Shown here: in pieces, positions 6,816 to 13,344 of the stretch
Layout of the letters: each line of letters opens with the position of its first letter
Position numbering within the stretch: the stretch's first letter is position 1
Assembly (NCBI GenBank): GCA_964477455.1
Contig: CAYZHG010000088.1
Location: 1-18,292, forward strand
DNA length: 18,292 nucleotides
DNA from: CAIOJG01 sp964477455
Lineage (GTDB): Bacteria > Patescibacteriota > Patescibacteriia > Magasanikbacterales > GWA2-37-8
Direction: 5' to 3'
The notes under the pieces: generated by a model
The model's input: only the letters and a program-made list of their open reading frames with translations
Database searches by the model: none
Told to the model about the DNA's origin: nothing
Translations under genes and position numbers: made by a program

Positions 6816-6824
6816 AGTATAACA
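6816..6824 (-). promoter_or_regulatory. Extended -10 promoter of the kinase-dehydrogenase pair
   Basis: On the minus strand TGTTATACT (plus 6816-6824) fits an extended -10 (TGN-TATACT). No good -35 is seen. Transcription should begin near 6809, about 30 nt before the ATG. Confidence 0.5.
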
Positions 6825-6853
6825 AATTTAGAAAAAAAGTGCGAATATTTGTG

Positions 6854-6881
6854 TTTGTCAAACTGACAAATTTAGTATAAT
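6854..6881 (+). promoter_or_regulatory. Promoter with 7-bp inverted repeat over the -35 region
   Basis: TATAAT (6876-6881) lies 10 nt before the ATG at 6892, leaving a leader of only about 3-4 nt. Upstream, TTTGTCA (6854-6860) and TGACAAA (6864-6870) form a perfect inverted repeat with a 3-nt centre. It overlaps the -35 position (TTGTCA, 15 bp from the -10), so it resembles an operator. It also lies between the two divergent promoters and could affect both. Confidence 0.5.
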
Positions 6882-6891
6882 ATAGTTTTGT

Positions 6892-7797
6892 ATGATTACA
6901 CAAACCATGCTGACCGACCTTAAAGAACTTCTCTTGGGTTGGAATATAAAACCTGATGATTGGTATATTACCGGCGAAGCCGCTATGGTTCTTTCTGGTT
7001 ACCCAGTGACATTTCGCAACAAACAAATGGATGTTTTGGTCTGTCGCTCAGTTTGGCCATGGGCCAAGCCAGAAGAAGAGGTTTCTCTATTTCCACCCAA
7101 AGGTAGTAAAGAAGATAAAGAATTGAAAATCTACATTAGTAAACACGATATGACCCCAGATTTTCATCCACTTCCACATGTGGGCATTCGCGCAGAAGAT
7201 AGATTCAGCCATACCTATGCATATCCAAAAGATACTGCGGTTAGAATTCTCAGTCCATGGGCGGGGATCTACCATCGCAAATGTATTATTGAATTTTATG
7301 AAAAAGATTCAAAAACTGGTTTGAATGCCTTTGATCAAAATAAATTTATTCGTTGGAAAAAATTCATTCAAGAAACTCAATCGTTTGCTCAATCACAAGG
7401 GGACCAAATGACAGTGCAGACCTGTGTTGAAGTAATCCCAATCGTACAACGTGCCATTGATTTTTTTAACAAAGTTGATAGCCATGACAATTCTACGGTT
7501 TTTTTAAAAGGTATTTGCGCCTACAACGGAAAAGTTCGGGGAGAAGTTAAGTTGTGGGAAGAGAATGCCGACTTTACCAACAAAATCGCCGTGTTAAAGT
7601 CTGCTCTGCCACATCAATTTTCTAAACTATCGGCTGCTGCAGGTATTATTACTGATGAAGGGGGGCTATTGAGTCACGCCGCGATTATCGCACGAGAATT
7701 TAAAGTACCGACTGTTATCGGTACAAATTCCGCCACTTCCAAATTACGAAACGGTGACATTGTAGAAATTGAAGAAAATGTGGTCAAGAAGATTTAA
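6892..7797 (+). CDS. Nucleotidyltransferase-like domain fused to a PEP-utilising swivelling His domain
   Basis: A 301-aa two-part protein. Residues about 204-301 are a PEP-utilising enzyme mobile domain, the swivelling phosphohistidine domain of PEP synthase and pyruvate phosphate dikinase. LKGICAYNGKVRGEVK opens it, and GLLSHAAIIAREFKVPTVIG carries the phospho-accepting H262. The ATP-grasp domain and the PEP/pyruvate barrel of these enzymes are both absent. The N-terminal 200 residues begin with TGEAAMVLSGYP (27-38) and a following MDVLV with D47, which resembles the start of a nucleotidyltransferase-fold domain of AbiEii type, but I see no clear second catalytic Asp. The middle (about 100-200) is unassigned. 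It may relay phosphate for a partner enzyme or use a free His domain for regulation. No partner kinase is adjacent. Confidence 0.8.
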   Translation: MITQTMLTDLKELLLGWNIKPDDWYITGEAAMVLSGYPVTFRNKQMDVLVCRSVWPWAKPEEEVSLFPPKGSKEDKELKIYISKHDMTPDFHPLPHVGIRAEDRFSHTYAYPKDTAVRILSPWAGIYHRKCIIEFYEKDSKTGLNAFDQNKFIRWKKFIQETQSFAQSQGDQMTVQTCVEVIPIVQRAIDFFNKVDSHDNSTVFLKGICAYNGKVRGEVKLWEENADFTNKIAVLKSALPHQFSKLSAAAGIITDEGGLLSHAAIIAREFKVPTVIGTNSATSKLRNGDIVEIEENVVKKI

Positions 7798-7800
7798 AAG

Positions 7801-7809
7801 TGATATACT
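7801..7809 (+). promoter_or_regulatory. Extended -10 promoter before the Lys-rich gene
   Basis: TGATATACT fits an extended -10 (TGN-TATACT) and begins three bases after the stop of the preceding gene. The leader to the ATG at 7835 would be about 20 nt. No -35 match is clear. Confidence 0.45.
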
Positions 7810-7834
7810 AAGGTAAATTACTAAGTATAAATTT

Positions 7835-8041
7835 ATGGCATGGTATAAAAAACAACTTGAAGCAAAATTAAAAGAACTAGATAAAAAGAAGCCTAAATCC
7901 AAATCCAAAAAGGAGGAGGTCAAAAAAATTATCAATCCTCGATTTGATCCAAGCAAACTTAAAGGCGGAAAAAATCCTTTCAAAAACCCAGTGGCCGATA
8001 TGAATCGGAATCGAAAAAAGACTGATTTGCCTTCGGCTTAA
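7835..8041 (+). CDS. Small Lys-rich hypothetical protein
   Basis: A 68-aa strongly basic protein with no recognised family. The N-terminal half is a run of charged residues (KKQLEAKLKELDKKK) that could form a helix or nucleic-acid-binding tail, followed by KSKSKKEEVKK. The C-terminal half (NPRFDPSKLKGGKNPFKNP) is Pro/Gly-rich and probably disordered. It has no signal peptide or membrane segment. Its own extended -10 lies upstream, there is no Shine-Dalgarno sequence, and the next gene has a separate strong promoter. The absence of internal stops and good spacing from both neighbours support it as real. Function unknown. Confidence 0.6.
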   Translation: MAWYKKQLEAKLKELDKKKPKSKSKKEEVKKIINPRFDPSKLKGGKNPFKNPVADMNRNRKKTDLPSA

Positions 8042-8071
8042 CCTTTTTTGGCTAAATTTAGAGGTTGCCCA

Positions 8072-8100
8072 TTGACTTTTTAGCTTTTTTGTGCTATACT
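8072..8100 (+). promoter_or_regulatory. Strong sigma-70-type promoter of the Gly-rich zinc-knuckle gene
   Basis: TTGACT (8072-8077) and TATACT (8095-8100) are separated by exactly 17 bp, and TGC directly before the -10 makes it an extended -10 as well. It is among the best-matched promoters in the window, suggesting high expression. Transcription should start about 35 nt before the ATG at 8141. Confidence 0.75.
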
Positions 8101-8140
8101 GGTTTTTCTCTTACAATTTTATTAATATAAACCTAAAAAT

Positions 8141-8746
8141 ATGGGAGATTTTAACAAATACGATAAGGGTCGCGGTGGTCGTGATTCCGGTGGTGGCCGT
8201 CCAAGTTTTGGCGGTGGTGACCGCAAATTCGGCGGTCGTCCAAGTTTTGGCGGCGGTCGTTCTAGTGGTGGATTTGGTGGTGGACGTTCAAGTGACGGTC
8301 CAAGAGAAATGTTCCCAGCAACTTGTGGCACATGTGGCCAAGCTTGTGAAGTTCCTTTCAAACCAACAGGTATGCACCCAGTATTCTGCAGAACTTGTTT
8401 CAAAAACCAAGGTGGTGATAACGCAAGATCTACAGGTGCTCCTCGATTTGCTCCAAAGCCTTCTTATGGAGATCGCAGTATCGGCAATAACTTCGGTGGT
8501 CACACTGGAAGTGCTCCAAGTTCAGCTCCAAGTGCTATCTCAAAAGCAGCCTTTGAAGCTTTGAGTTCTAAAGTAGACAGAATCTTGGACATCTTAATTG
8601 CCGCTCAAGATGGTTACGAAGAACCAATAGAACCAAAGAAAGAAATGTCAAAAGCTTTTGCATCAGAAGTAAAATCTGAAGTGAAAATTGACAAAAAAGT
8701 TGCCAACAAAGCGGCTCCTAAAAAAGCAAAAGGCAAAAAGAAATAA
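8141..8746 (+). CDS. Gly/Arg-rich protein with CxxC-x17-CxxC zinc-binding domain
   Basis: A 201-aa protein in three parts. Residues about 10-53 are low-complexity Gly/Arg/Ser with repeated GGRPSFGGG and GGRSS units, like RGG-type RNA-binding tails. Residues 58-90 hold C62, C65, C83 and C86, with exactly 17 residues between the two CxxC pairs. That matches the CxxC-x17-CxxC domain (TIGR04272 as I recall it), a putative zinc knuckle common in CPR and some archaea. The region around 130-155 looks helical (ISKAAFEALSSKVDRILDILI), and the end is Lys/Ala-rich (APKKAKGKKK), again nucleic-acid-binding in character. Function is not established; an abundant RNA- or DNA-associated protein is my inference from composition and the strong promoter. 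A good terminator follows. There is no Shine-Dalgarno sequence. Confidence 0.85.
   Translation: MGDFNKYDKGRGGRDSGGGRPSFGGGDRKFGGRPSFGGGRSSGGFGGGRSSDGPREMFPATCGTCGQACEVPFKPTGMHPVFCRTCFKNQGGDNARSTGAPRFAPKPSYGDRSIGNNFGGHTGSAPSSAPSAISKAAFEALSSKVDRILDILIAAQDGYEEPIEPKKEMSKAFASEVKSEVKIDKKVANKAAPKKAKGKKK
8190..8291 (+). repeat. Imperfect internal repeats encoding Gly-rich segments
   Basis: The segment CGTCCAAGTTTTGGCGG occurs once near 8238 and with one change (CCGTCCAAGTTTTGGCGG) near 8198, and GGTGG-rich units recur through 8291. They encode the GRPSFGGG repeats and probably arose by local duplication. Confidence 0.6.
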
Positions 8747-8774
8747 AGTATATTCTGGAATTTAAATAATTCAT

Positions 8775-8803
8775 AAAACAAGGTCCTAAAAGAACCTTGT
8801 TTT
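8775..8803 (+). terminator. Intrinsic terminator after the Gly-rich gene
   Basis: AAAACAAGGT (8775-8784) pairs perfectly with ACCTTGTTTT (8794-8803) around a 9-nt loop, with a T-rich tail continuing to 8809. It isolates the feo-led gene cluster from upstream transcription. Its 3' arm overlaps the likely -35 region of the feoA promoter. Confidence 0.8.
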
Positions 8804-8824
8804 ATTTTGTTAATAGCGTATAAT
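8797..8824 (+). promoter_or_regulatory. feoA promoter
   Basis: TATAAT (8819-8824) with a moderate -35 TTGTTT (8797-8802) 16 bp upstream. The predicted start is about 23 nt before the feoA ATG. It is the only promoter I can identify for the eight-gene cluster that follows. Confidence 0.6.
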
Positions 8825-8833
8825 ATCGCTATT
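8812..8833. promoter_or_regulatory. Operator-like inverted repeat flanking the feoA -10 box
   Basis: AATAGCG (8812-8818) and CGCTATT (8827-8833) are perfect inverted repeats around an 8-nt centre that is the -10 box itself. The 22-bp dyad is the size and place expected for a repressor that blocks RNA polymerase, such as a DtxR/MntR- or Fur-type metalloregulator. The sequence is not an obvious match to the enterobacterial Fur box. No regulator gene is in the window. Confidence 0.55.
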
Positions 8834-8853
8834 GTAAGCTGTTTTTTATTTGA

Positions 8854-9093
8854 ATGCCAATCGAATTTATGGATACATTAGACAAATTTTTAAACCAAGA
8901 CCGTATTCAAATAAATAAAATTATTTGTGTTGAAAAATTCTGTCGACGTTTAGGCGAACTCGGCTTATACGTCGGTGCAGAAATTGAAATTATTAAGAAC
9001 GATAATTTCAGCCCACTAATATTAAAAATTTTTGATTCTCACATTGCATTAGGGCGTATTGAAGCACAAAAAATTTATGGCACAAAAATTTAA
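8854..9093 (+). CDS. feoA: Ferrous iron transport protein FeoA
   Basis: A 79-aa SH3-like FeoA-domain protein, a small cytoplasmic partner of the FeoB iron transporter. RRLGELGLYVGAEIEII corresponds to the family core (R-x-LxelGlxxGxxIeii), and LGRIEAQKI matches the C-terminal strand where substrate-facing residues sit. Length is typical. The start could also be the Met at residue 6 (8869). It overlaps feoB by 17 nt, indicating translational coupling. The promoter and the operator-like repeat lie directly upstream, so iron-responsive control is likely. Confidence 0.88.
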   Translation: MPIEFMDTLDKFLNQDRIQINKIICVEKFCRRLGELGLYVGAEIEIIKNDNFSPLILKIFDSHIALGRIEAQKIYGTKI

Positions 9094-10933
9094 TTTTACC
9101 ATTGGATTGATCGGTAATCCTAATGTTGGAAAATCTACCTTGTTCAATAGTTTGACTGGCGCTCGACAGCAGGTCGGTAATTGGCCAGGGAAAACAGTTG
9201 AAAAAAAAGAGGGTATGGTAACCTGGCAAGAACAAACAGTCAAAATTATAGATTTGCCAGGCACTTATAGCCTTACTGCATTTACTTCCGAAGAAACGGT
9301 GGTGGTTGATTTTATTAATTTAGAGAAACCGCAGGCAATCATCCAAATAATTGATGCCCAAAATTTATCACGTAATCTTTTTTTAACATTACAGCTTTTG
9401 GAATTGAATGTGAATGTTATTCTGGCTATCAATATGACTGATTTGGCCGCACGCAGCGGCATCTACATTGATACTGCAAAACTTTCGCAAGCACTAGGCG
9501 TACCAGTTTTAAATATCAACGCTCGCGACAAAGCTAGCATGTCAAAATTTTTACAAGCCATAATTCCATATTTTAAATCAAGCCAAATTCAAAAAAATAA
9601 AACCGCCATCAATGAATTGCTTTTATCACATATTTCCGATCAAGAATACAACAAAAAACGCTACGAAATGATCATGCAGTTGGAGAAACAAGTATTAAAA
9701 AGAAACCATTTACTGAATGGAAAAAATTGGAATCGTCAGTTGGACGCACTCGTCATGCACAAATATTTTGGAATTCCTTTTTTTCTTTTTACTATCTGGT
9801 TAGTTTTTCAAGCAACTTTTAAATTTTCCGCACCACTTACTATTTGGATACAAACTTTTTTTTCTTTTTTATCGTTCCAATTAGGAAATTTTTTAACTAG
9901 CCATGGAGTATCAAAGTGGTTTGTTTCTTTATTTACTGAAGGAATTATCGGTGGTGTGGGTGGTGTTTTAGTCTTTGTTCCAAGTATCGCAATATTATTT
10001 TTTCTTATTTCTGTACTCGAAGACACCGGTTATATGTCTAGAGTGGCTTTCATCATGGACAGATTGATGCACAAATTAGGTCTGCATGGAAAAGCTTTTA
10101 TACCATTAATAATTGGCTTTGGTTGTAACGTACCGGGTGTTATGGCCACGCGCACTTTAGAGACTAAACAAGAAAGACTTTTGACAATTTTAATGAGTCC
10201 ATTTATTTCTTGTAGTGCCCGTTTGCCAGTTTATGTATTATTTGTTGGAATATTTTTTACCAAACACCAGGGTATTATCATTGCTTCACTTTACACTTTA
10301 AGCATTGTTGTCACAATCTTGATGGGATTACTATTTAAAAAATTATTTTCCAAAGGACTGTCTACTGAATTGTTAATTGAACTACCACCGTATCGCTGGC
10401 CAACATTAAAAAATTTATTATTACACATTTGGGAAAAAGTAGGAGCGTTTATCAAAAAAGCCGGATCTATTATTTTGGCATTTTCGGTGATTATTTGGTT
10501 ATTGGCTAGTTTACCAATCGGCGTACCTTACGCTTCACTCGAGAGCCTAGCTGGGACCATCGGCCAGACAATTGCACCAGTTTTTGTTCCATTAGGTTTC
10601 GATAATTGGCAATCAGGTGTAGCGTTGACCTTTGGTCTTGTCGCCAAAGAGGTGATTGTTAGCACTTTTGCCACTCTTCACGGTGCGACTGGAGCTGTGA
10701 CCGATTCCGATTTATTATCTTTGGCATTGAGACAATATTTTACACCATTATCCGCATATTCTTTTTTAGTGTTTGTGTTATTGTATTCTCCATGTGTCGC
10801 CACTCTGGCAGTAATTAAAAAAGAAACTGGGTCATACAAATGGGTTTTGTTTGTGATAGCAAACACGCTTTTAGTAGCGTACATAACTGCGTTAATAATT
10901 TATCAAGGTGGCAAATTAATCGGTTTAAATTAA
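9077..10933 (+). CDS. feoB: Ferrous iron transporter FeoB
   Basis: FeoB imports Fe2+ across the inner membrane and needs its cytosolic GTPase domain. That domain shows G1 GNPNVGKS (13-20), the G2 threonine region with T40, G3 DLPG (59-62) and G4 NMTD (119-122). The membrane part has both Gate-type motifs: GFGCNVPGVMATRTLE with MSPFISCSARLPVYVLF, and late SPCVATLAVIKKETGSYKW. I chose the ATG at 9077, giving 618 aa. An in-frame TTG at 9059 lies upstream, but the ATG places the G1 loop at the family's usual distance. The protein is short compared with E. coli FeoB (773 aa) but within the normal range for compact versions. The feoA overlap and the one-nucleotide gap to the next gene show operon structure. 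Confidence 0.97.
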   Translation: MAQKFNFTIGLIGNPNVGKSTLFNSLTGARQQVGNWPGKTVEKKEGMVTWQEQTVKIIDLPGTYSLTAFTSEETVVVDFINLEKPQAIIQIIDAQNLSRNLFLTLQLLELNVNVILAINMTDLAARSGIYIDTAKLSQALGVPVLNINARDKASMSKFLQAIIPYFKSSQIQKNKTAINELLLSHISDQEYNKKRYEMIMQLEKQVLKRNHLLNGKNWNRQLDALVMHKYFGIPFFLFTIWLVFQATFKFSAPLTIWIQTFFSFLSFQLGNFLTSHGVSKWFVSLFTEGIIGGVGGVLVFVPSIAILFFLISVLEDTGYMSRVAFIMDRLMHKLGLHGKAFIPLIIGFGCNVPGVMATRTLETKQERLLTILMSPFISCSARLPVYVLFVGIFFTKHQGIIIASLYTLSIVVTILMGLLFKKLFSKGLSTELLIELPPYRWPTLKNLLLHIWEKVGAFIKKAGSIILAFSVIIWLLASLPIGVPYASLESLAGTIGQTIAPVFVPLGFDNWQSGVALTFGLVAKEVIVSTFATLHGATGAVTDSDLLSLALRQYFTPLSAYSFLVFVLLYSPCVATLAVIKKETGSYKWVLFVIANTLLVAYITALIIYQGGKLIGLN

Positions 10934-10934
10934 T

Positions 10935-11087
10935 ATGAATTATATTGAAATAATCATTGTGGTCGCAATTGTGATTTGGGCAATTCAATATATTGTCCAA
11001 CATATTTTGGCGTCATTTAAAAAAGATTGCCAAAGCGAATGTTCCAACTGTGATTATGCCAAAAATTGCCATCGTAAATTTAAATAA
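10935..11087 (+). CDS. FeoB-associated Cys-rich membrane protein (50 aa)
   Basis: A 50-aa protein starting one base after the feoB stop. An N-terminal transmembrane helix (about 3-27) is followed by a basic patch (FKK) and a Cys-rich tail with C32, C36, C39 and C45 (DCQSECSNCDYAKNC). This matches the FeoB-associated Cys-rich membrane protein family (PF12669 as I recall it), which is found directly downstream of feoB in many bacteria. The four Cys could bind iron or a cluster at the cytoplasmic mouth of FeoB, possibly in the role FeoC plays in enterobacteria, but that is unproven. There is no Shine-Dalgarno sequence; translation is probably coupled to feoB. Confidence 0.85.
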   Translation: MNYIEIIIVVAIVIWAIQYIVQHILASFKKDCQSECSNCDYAKNCHRKFK

Positions 11088-11098
11088 TAATTAAAATC

Positions 11099-12154
11099 AT
11101 GCTAAATATTATCCTAGAAATTATTTTAATACTCGCCCTTATTTTACTAAACGGATATTTTTCGTTATCAGAAATTGCCTTATTAAGTGTCAGAAAAAGT
11201 CGATTAAAACAACTTTCTAAACAAGGGAATAAAAATGCTCAAAATGCTTTATTTCTGACTAGAAAAGCTCCTGAAATGCTGTCAGCAATACAAATAGGTA
11301 TTACCATGATTGGTATTTTTGCTGGTGCGTATGGTGGTGCGACGCTCGCGGCTCATTTTGAAAATTTTTTATCGACCATTCCATTTGTGATGACTTATAG
11401 CAGATCAATAAGTGTCGTAGTTGTAGTTGTTATAATTACATTTCTTTCTTTAATTATCGGAGAGTTAGTACCAAAACAAATTGCTTTATCTAATCCAGAA
11501 AAACTCTCTTTGATGGTGGCCAAACCAATTCGAATTATTATGACGCTTACTTTACCTATGGTAAATATTTTGAGCGCATCAACAACATTTATATTACGAT
11601 TGTTGCACATCAAACCGGCTGTAGAACATATTGTGACTGAAGAGGAGATTAAACTTTTGATTGCTGAGGGTGCAGATAGTGGGGTGTTTGAACGTGCTGA
11701 ACAAAAAATGGTAGAAAGTATTTTTCATCTTGGCAATCGTCCAATCAAAGATTTTTTAACACCGAGCAAAGAAGTTGTATGGCTAGATATCAACGACTCT
11801 CCAACGATTATAAAAAATAAAATAACTGGAAGCGATCGCTCTGTTTTTCCAATTTGTGATGGAAATATCGATAATAATTTAGGTGCAATTGAAGCAAAAG
11901 ATATTTTAACTCATTTATTTGTAAACGGTGCCGAAAATTTAAGTTTAAAAACATTGATTCAACCAGTAATGCATATTGATGCAGACGTTCCATCTTTAGT
12001 AGCAATTGAACGTTTAAAACGATCTTCTATCAGTATAGTTTTGATCACACAGAAACCAACAAACAACATTGCTGGTATTATTAGTTTTCACGACATTCTA
12101 GAAGCAATTGTTGGTGAATTTAAAAGTGAAACTATTGCGATCTCCAAAAAATAA
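11099..12154 (+). CDS. CNNM/DUF21-CBS transporter-like protein lacking the CorC_HlyC domain
   Basis: A 351-aa membrane protein of the CNNM/CorC (hemolysin-related) family, whose members export or sense Mg2+ and other divalent cations. The DUF21 membrane domain (about 5-180) has the early SEIALLSVRKSRL motif and GELVPKQIAL. A paired CBS region (about 199-345), which binds adenine nucleotides in relatives, follows from TEEEIKLLIAEGADSGVFE. Family members are usually about 430 aa and end with a C-terminal CorC_HlyC domain of about 80 residues. Here the protein ends soon after HDILEAIVGEF, so that domain is missing, and there is no room for it before the next gene 22 nt later. This looks like a natural short form rather than a frameshift. 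Confidence 0.88.
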   Translation: MLNIILEIILILALILLNGYFSLSEIALLSVRKSRLKQLSKQGNKNAQNALFLTRKAPEMLSAIQIGITMIGIFAGAYGGATLAAHFENFLSTIPFVMTYSRSISVVVVVVIITFLSLIIGELVPKQIALSNPEKLSLMVAKPIRIIMTLTLPMVNILSASTTFILRLLHIKPAVEHIVTEEEIKLLIAEGADSGVFERAEQKMVESIFHLGNRPIKDFLTPSKEVVWLDINDSPTIIKNKITGSDRSVFPICDGNIDNNLGAIEAKDILTHLFVNGAENLSLKTLIQPVMHIDADVPSLVAIERLKRSSISIVLITQKPTNNIAGIISFHDILEAIVGEFKSETIAISKK

Positions 12155-12176
12155 AATTGTATAAATTATTAATTTT

Positions 12177-13295
12177 ATGATTAAAAAAATAATAATATTT
12201 TCAGCACTGCTATTCGTACCATTTTTTGTTTCGGCTCAGACATTTGATAATACAAAGCTCTCAAATGATCAAATATTTAGAGCTAAAGTTTTAAAAATAT
12301 TAGACGAGAAAACAATCACTAGGGAAGACGGTTCAAAAGCAGTACAACAAAATTTATTATTGCGTGGTTTAGAAAAAGAATGGAAAAATAAGGAAATAGA
12401 ACATCGAGGTATTTCTGAAATTGACATGGCCAGCGCAAGTAACTATAAAGGAGGGGATAAAGTTATGGTAAGTGAAGTAAAAAGCATTGATGGTGCGACA
12501 GATTATTTTGTGACTGATTTTGTTCGAAGTGGATATTTGTATTGGTTAGCCTTTATTTTTGCCGCTATTATTGTTGCGATCGGTAGAATGAAAGGAGTCA
12601 AATCATTGCTTAGTTTAATTTTAAGTTTTTTTATTATAATTAAATTTATTATTCCTAAAATTTTGAGCGGTTACAATCCATTATTTGTCGGTGTGATTGG
12701 ATCTTTGTTAATTTTAGCAATTATAATATACATTACTGACGGTTGGAGTAAAAAATCTCACATATCGGTAGCCAGTGTATTCTTTTCTCTTCTTGCAACT
12801 TTTATACTGTCTTGGGTTTTTACTCACCTGACACGCTTAACTGGCATGGGTGAGGAAGAATCGATTTTTCTACTTGGAGTCAACAATGGTGCAATTGATT
12901 TTAGAGGTTTGCTATTAACTGGTATTTTAATCGGAACAGTTGGGGTGCTAGACGATGTGATTGTTAGTCAAGTGGAATTAGTAAGGCAAATTCGAATGGC
13001 AAATCCAAATCTCACCGATAAACAGGTTTATAAATCCGCATTTGAGGTTGGCAACACCCATTTGGGGGCGATAGTGAATACTCTGTTTTTAACTTACGCT
13101 GGAGCAAGCTTACCTTTACTTCTGCTTTTTTATGTAAATCCCATTGGAAATACAGATTTTTCTCAAGTGATAAACAATGAGTTGATTGCAACGGAAATTG
13201 TACGTACACTTGTTGGTAGTATTGGAGTGGCCTTATCCATCCCCATTTCTACTTTTTTGGCTACAGTTTGGCTAAAAGAAAAAAAACTGTTATAA
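12177..13295 (+). CDS. YibE/F-like family membrane protein
   Basis: A 372-aa membrane protein. A signal peptide (about 1-20, ending VSAQ) leads to an extracytoplasmic segment (about 21-115) with a small beta-domain look (RAKVLKILDE, DKVMVSEV). About seven or eight helices follow from residue 117. Conserved YibE/F features include SLLSLILSFF, LSWVFTHLTRLTGMGEEES, a GVLDDVIVSQ helix and FEVGNTHLGAIVNTLFLTYAGASLP (split here for length: FEVGNTHLG, then AIVNTLFLTYAGASLP). The family has no firmly known function. Here it sits between a CNNM-type and a TerC protein in what looks like a metal cluster, so a cation-transport role is a reasonable inference. No start-site ribosome-binding sequence is visible. 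Confidence 0.88.
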   Translation: MIKKIIIFSALLFVPFFVSAQTFDNTKLSNDQIFRAKVLKILDEKTITREDGSKAVQQNLLLRGLEKEWKNKEIEHRGISEIDMASASNYKGGDKVMVSEVKSIDGATDYFVTDFVRSGYLYWLAFIFAAIIVAIGRMKGVKSLLSLILSFFIIIKFIIPKILSGYNPLFVGVIGSLLILAIIIYITDGWSKKSHISVASVFFSLLATFILSWVFTHLTRLTGMGEEESIFLLGVNNGAIDFRGLLLTGILIGTVGVLDDVIVSQVELVRQIRMANPNLTDKQVYKSAFEVGNTHLGAIVNTLFLTYAGASLPLLLLFYVNPIGNTDFSQVINNELIATEIVRTLVGSIGVALSIPISTFLATVWLKEKKLL

Positions 13296-13344
13296 TAAAT
13301 TAATCAATTTTTGGTACATATATTAATAAAAATAACGATAAATT

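Noticed and set aside
8122..8403. Minus-strand Pro-rich open frame opposite the Gly-rich gene
   Set aside because: It is an artefact of the GGC/GGT repeats read in reverse. The plus frame has a strong promoter, a zinc knuckle and a terminator.
9059..9076. Upstream TTG start for feoB
   Set aside because: The ATG at 9077 gives the usual short lead-in to the G1 loop. The added residues have no family match and lie inside feoA.
13296..13344. Possible Mn2+ riboswitch before terC
   Set aside because: The gap is only 49 nt of AT-rich sequence with no visible stems, too short for the yybP-ykoY fold.
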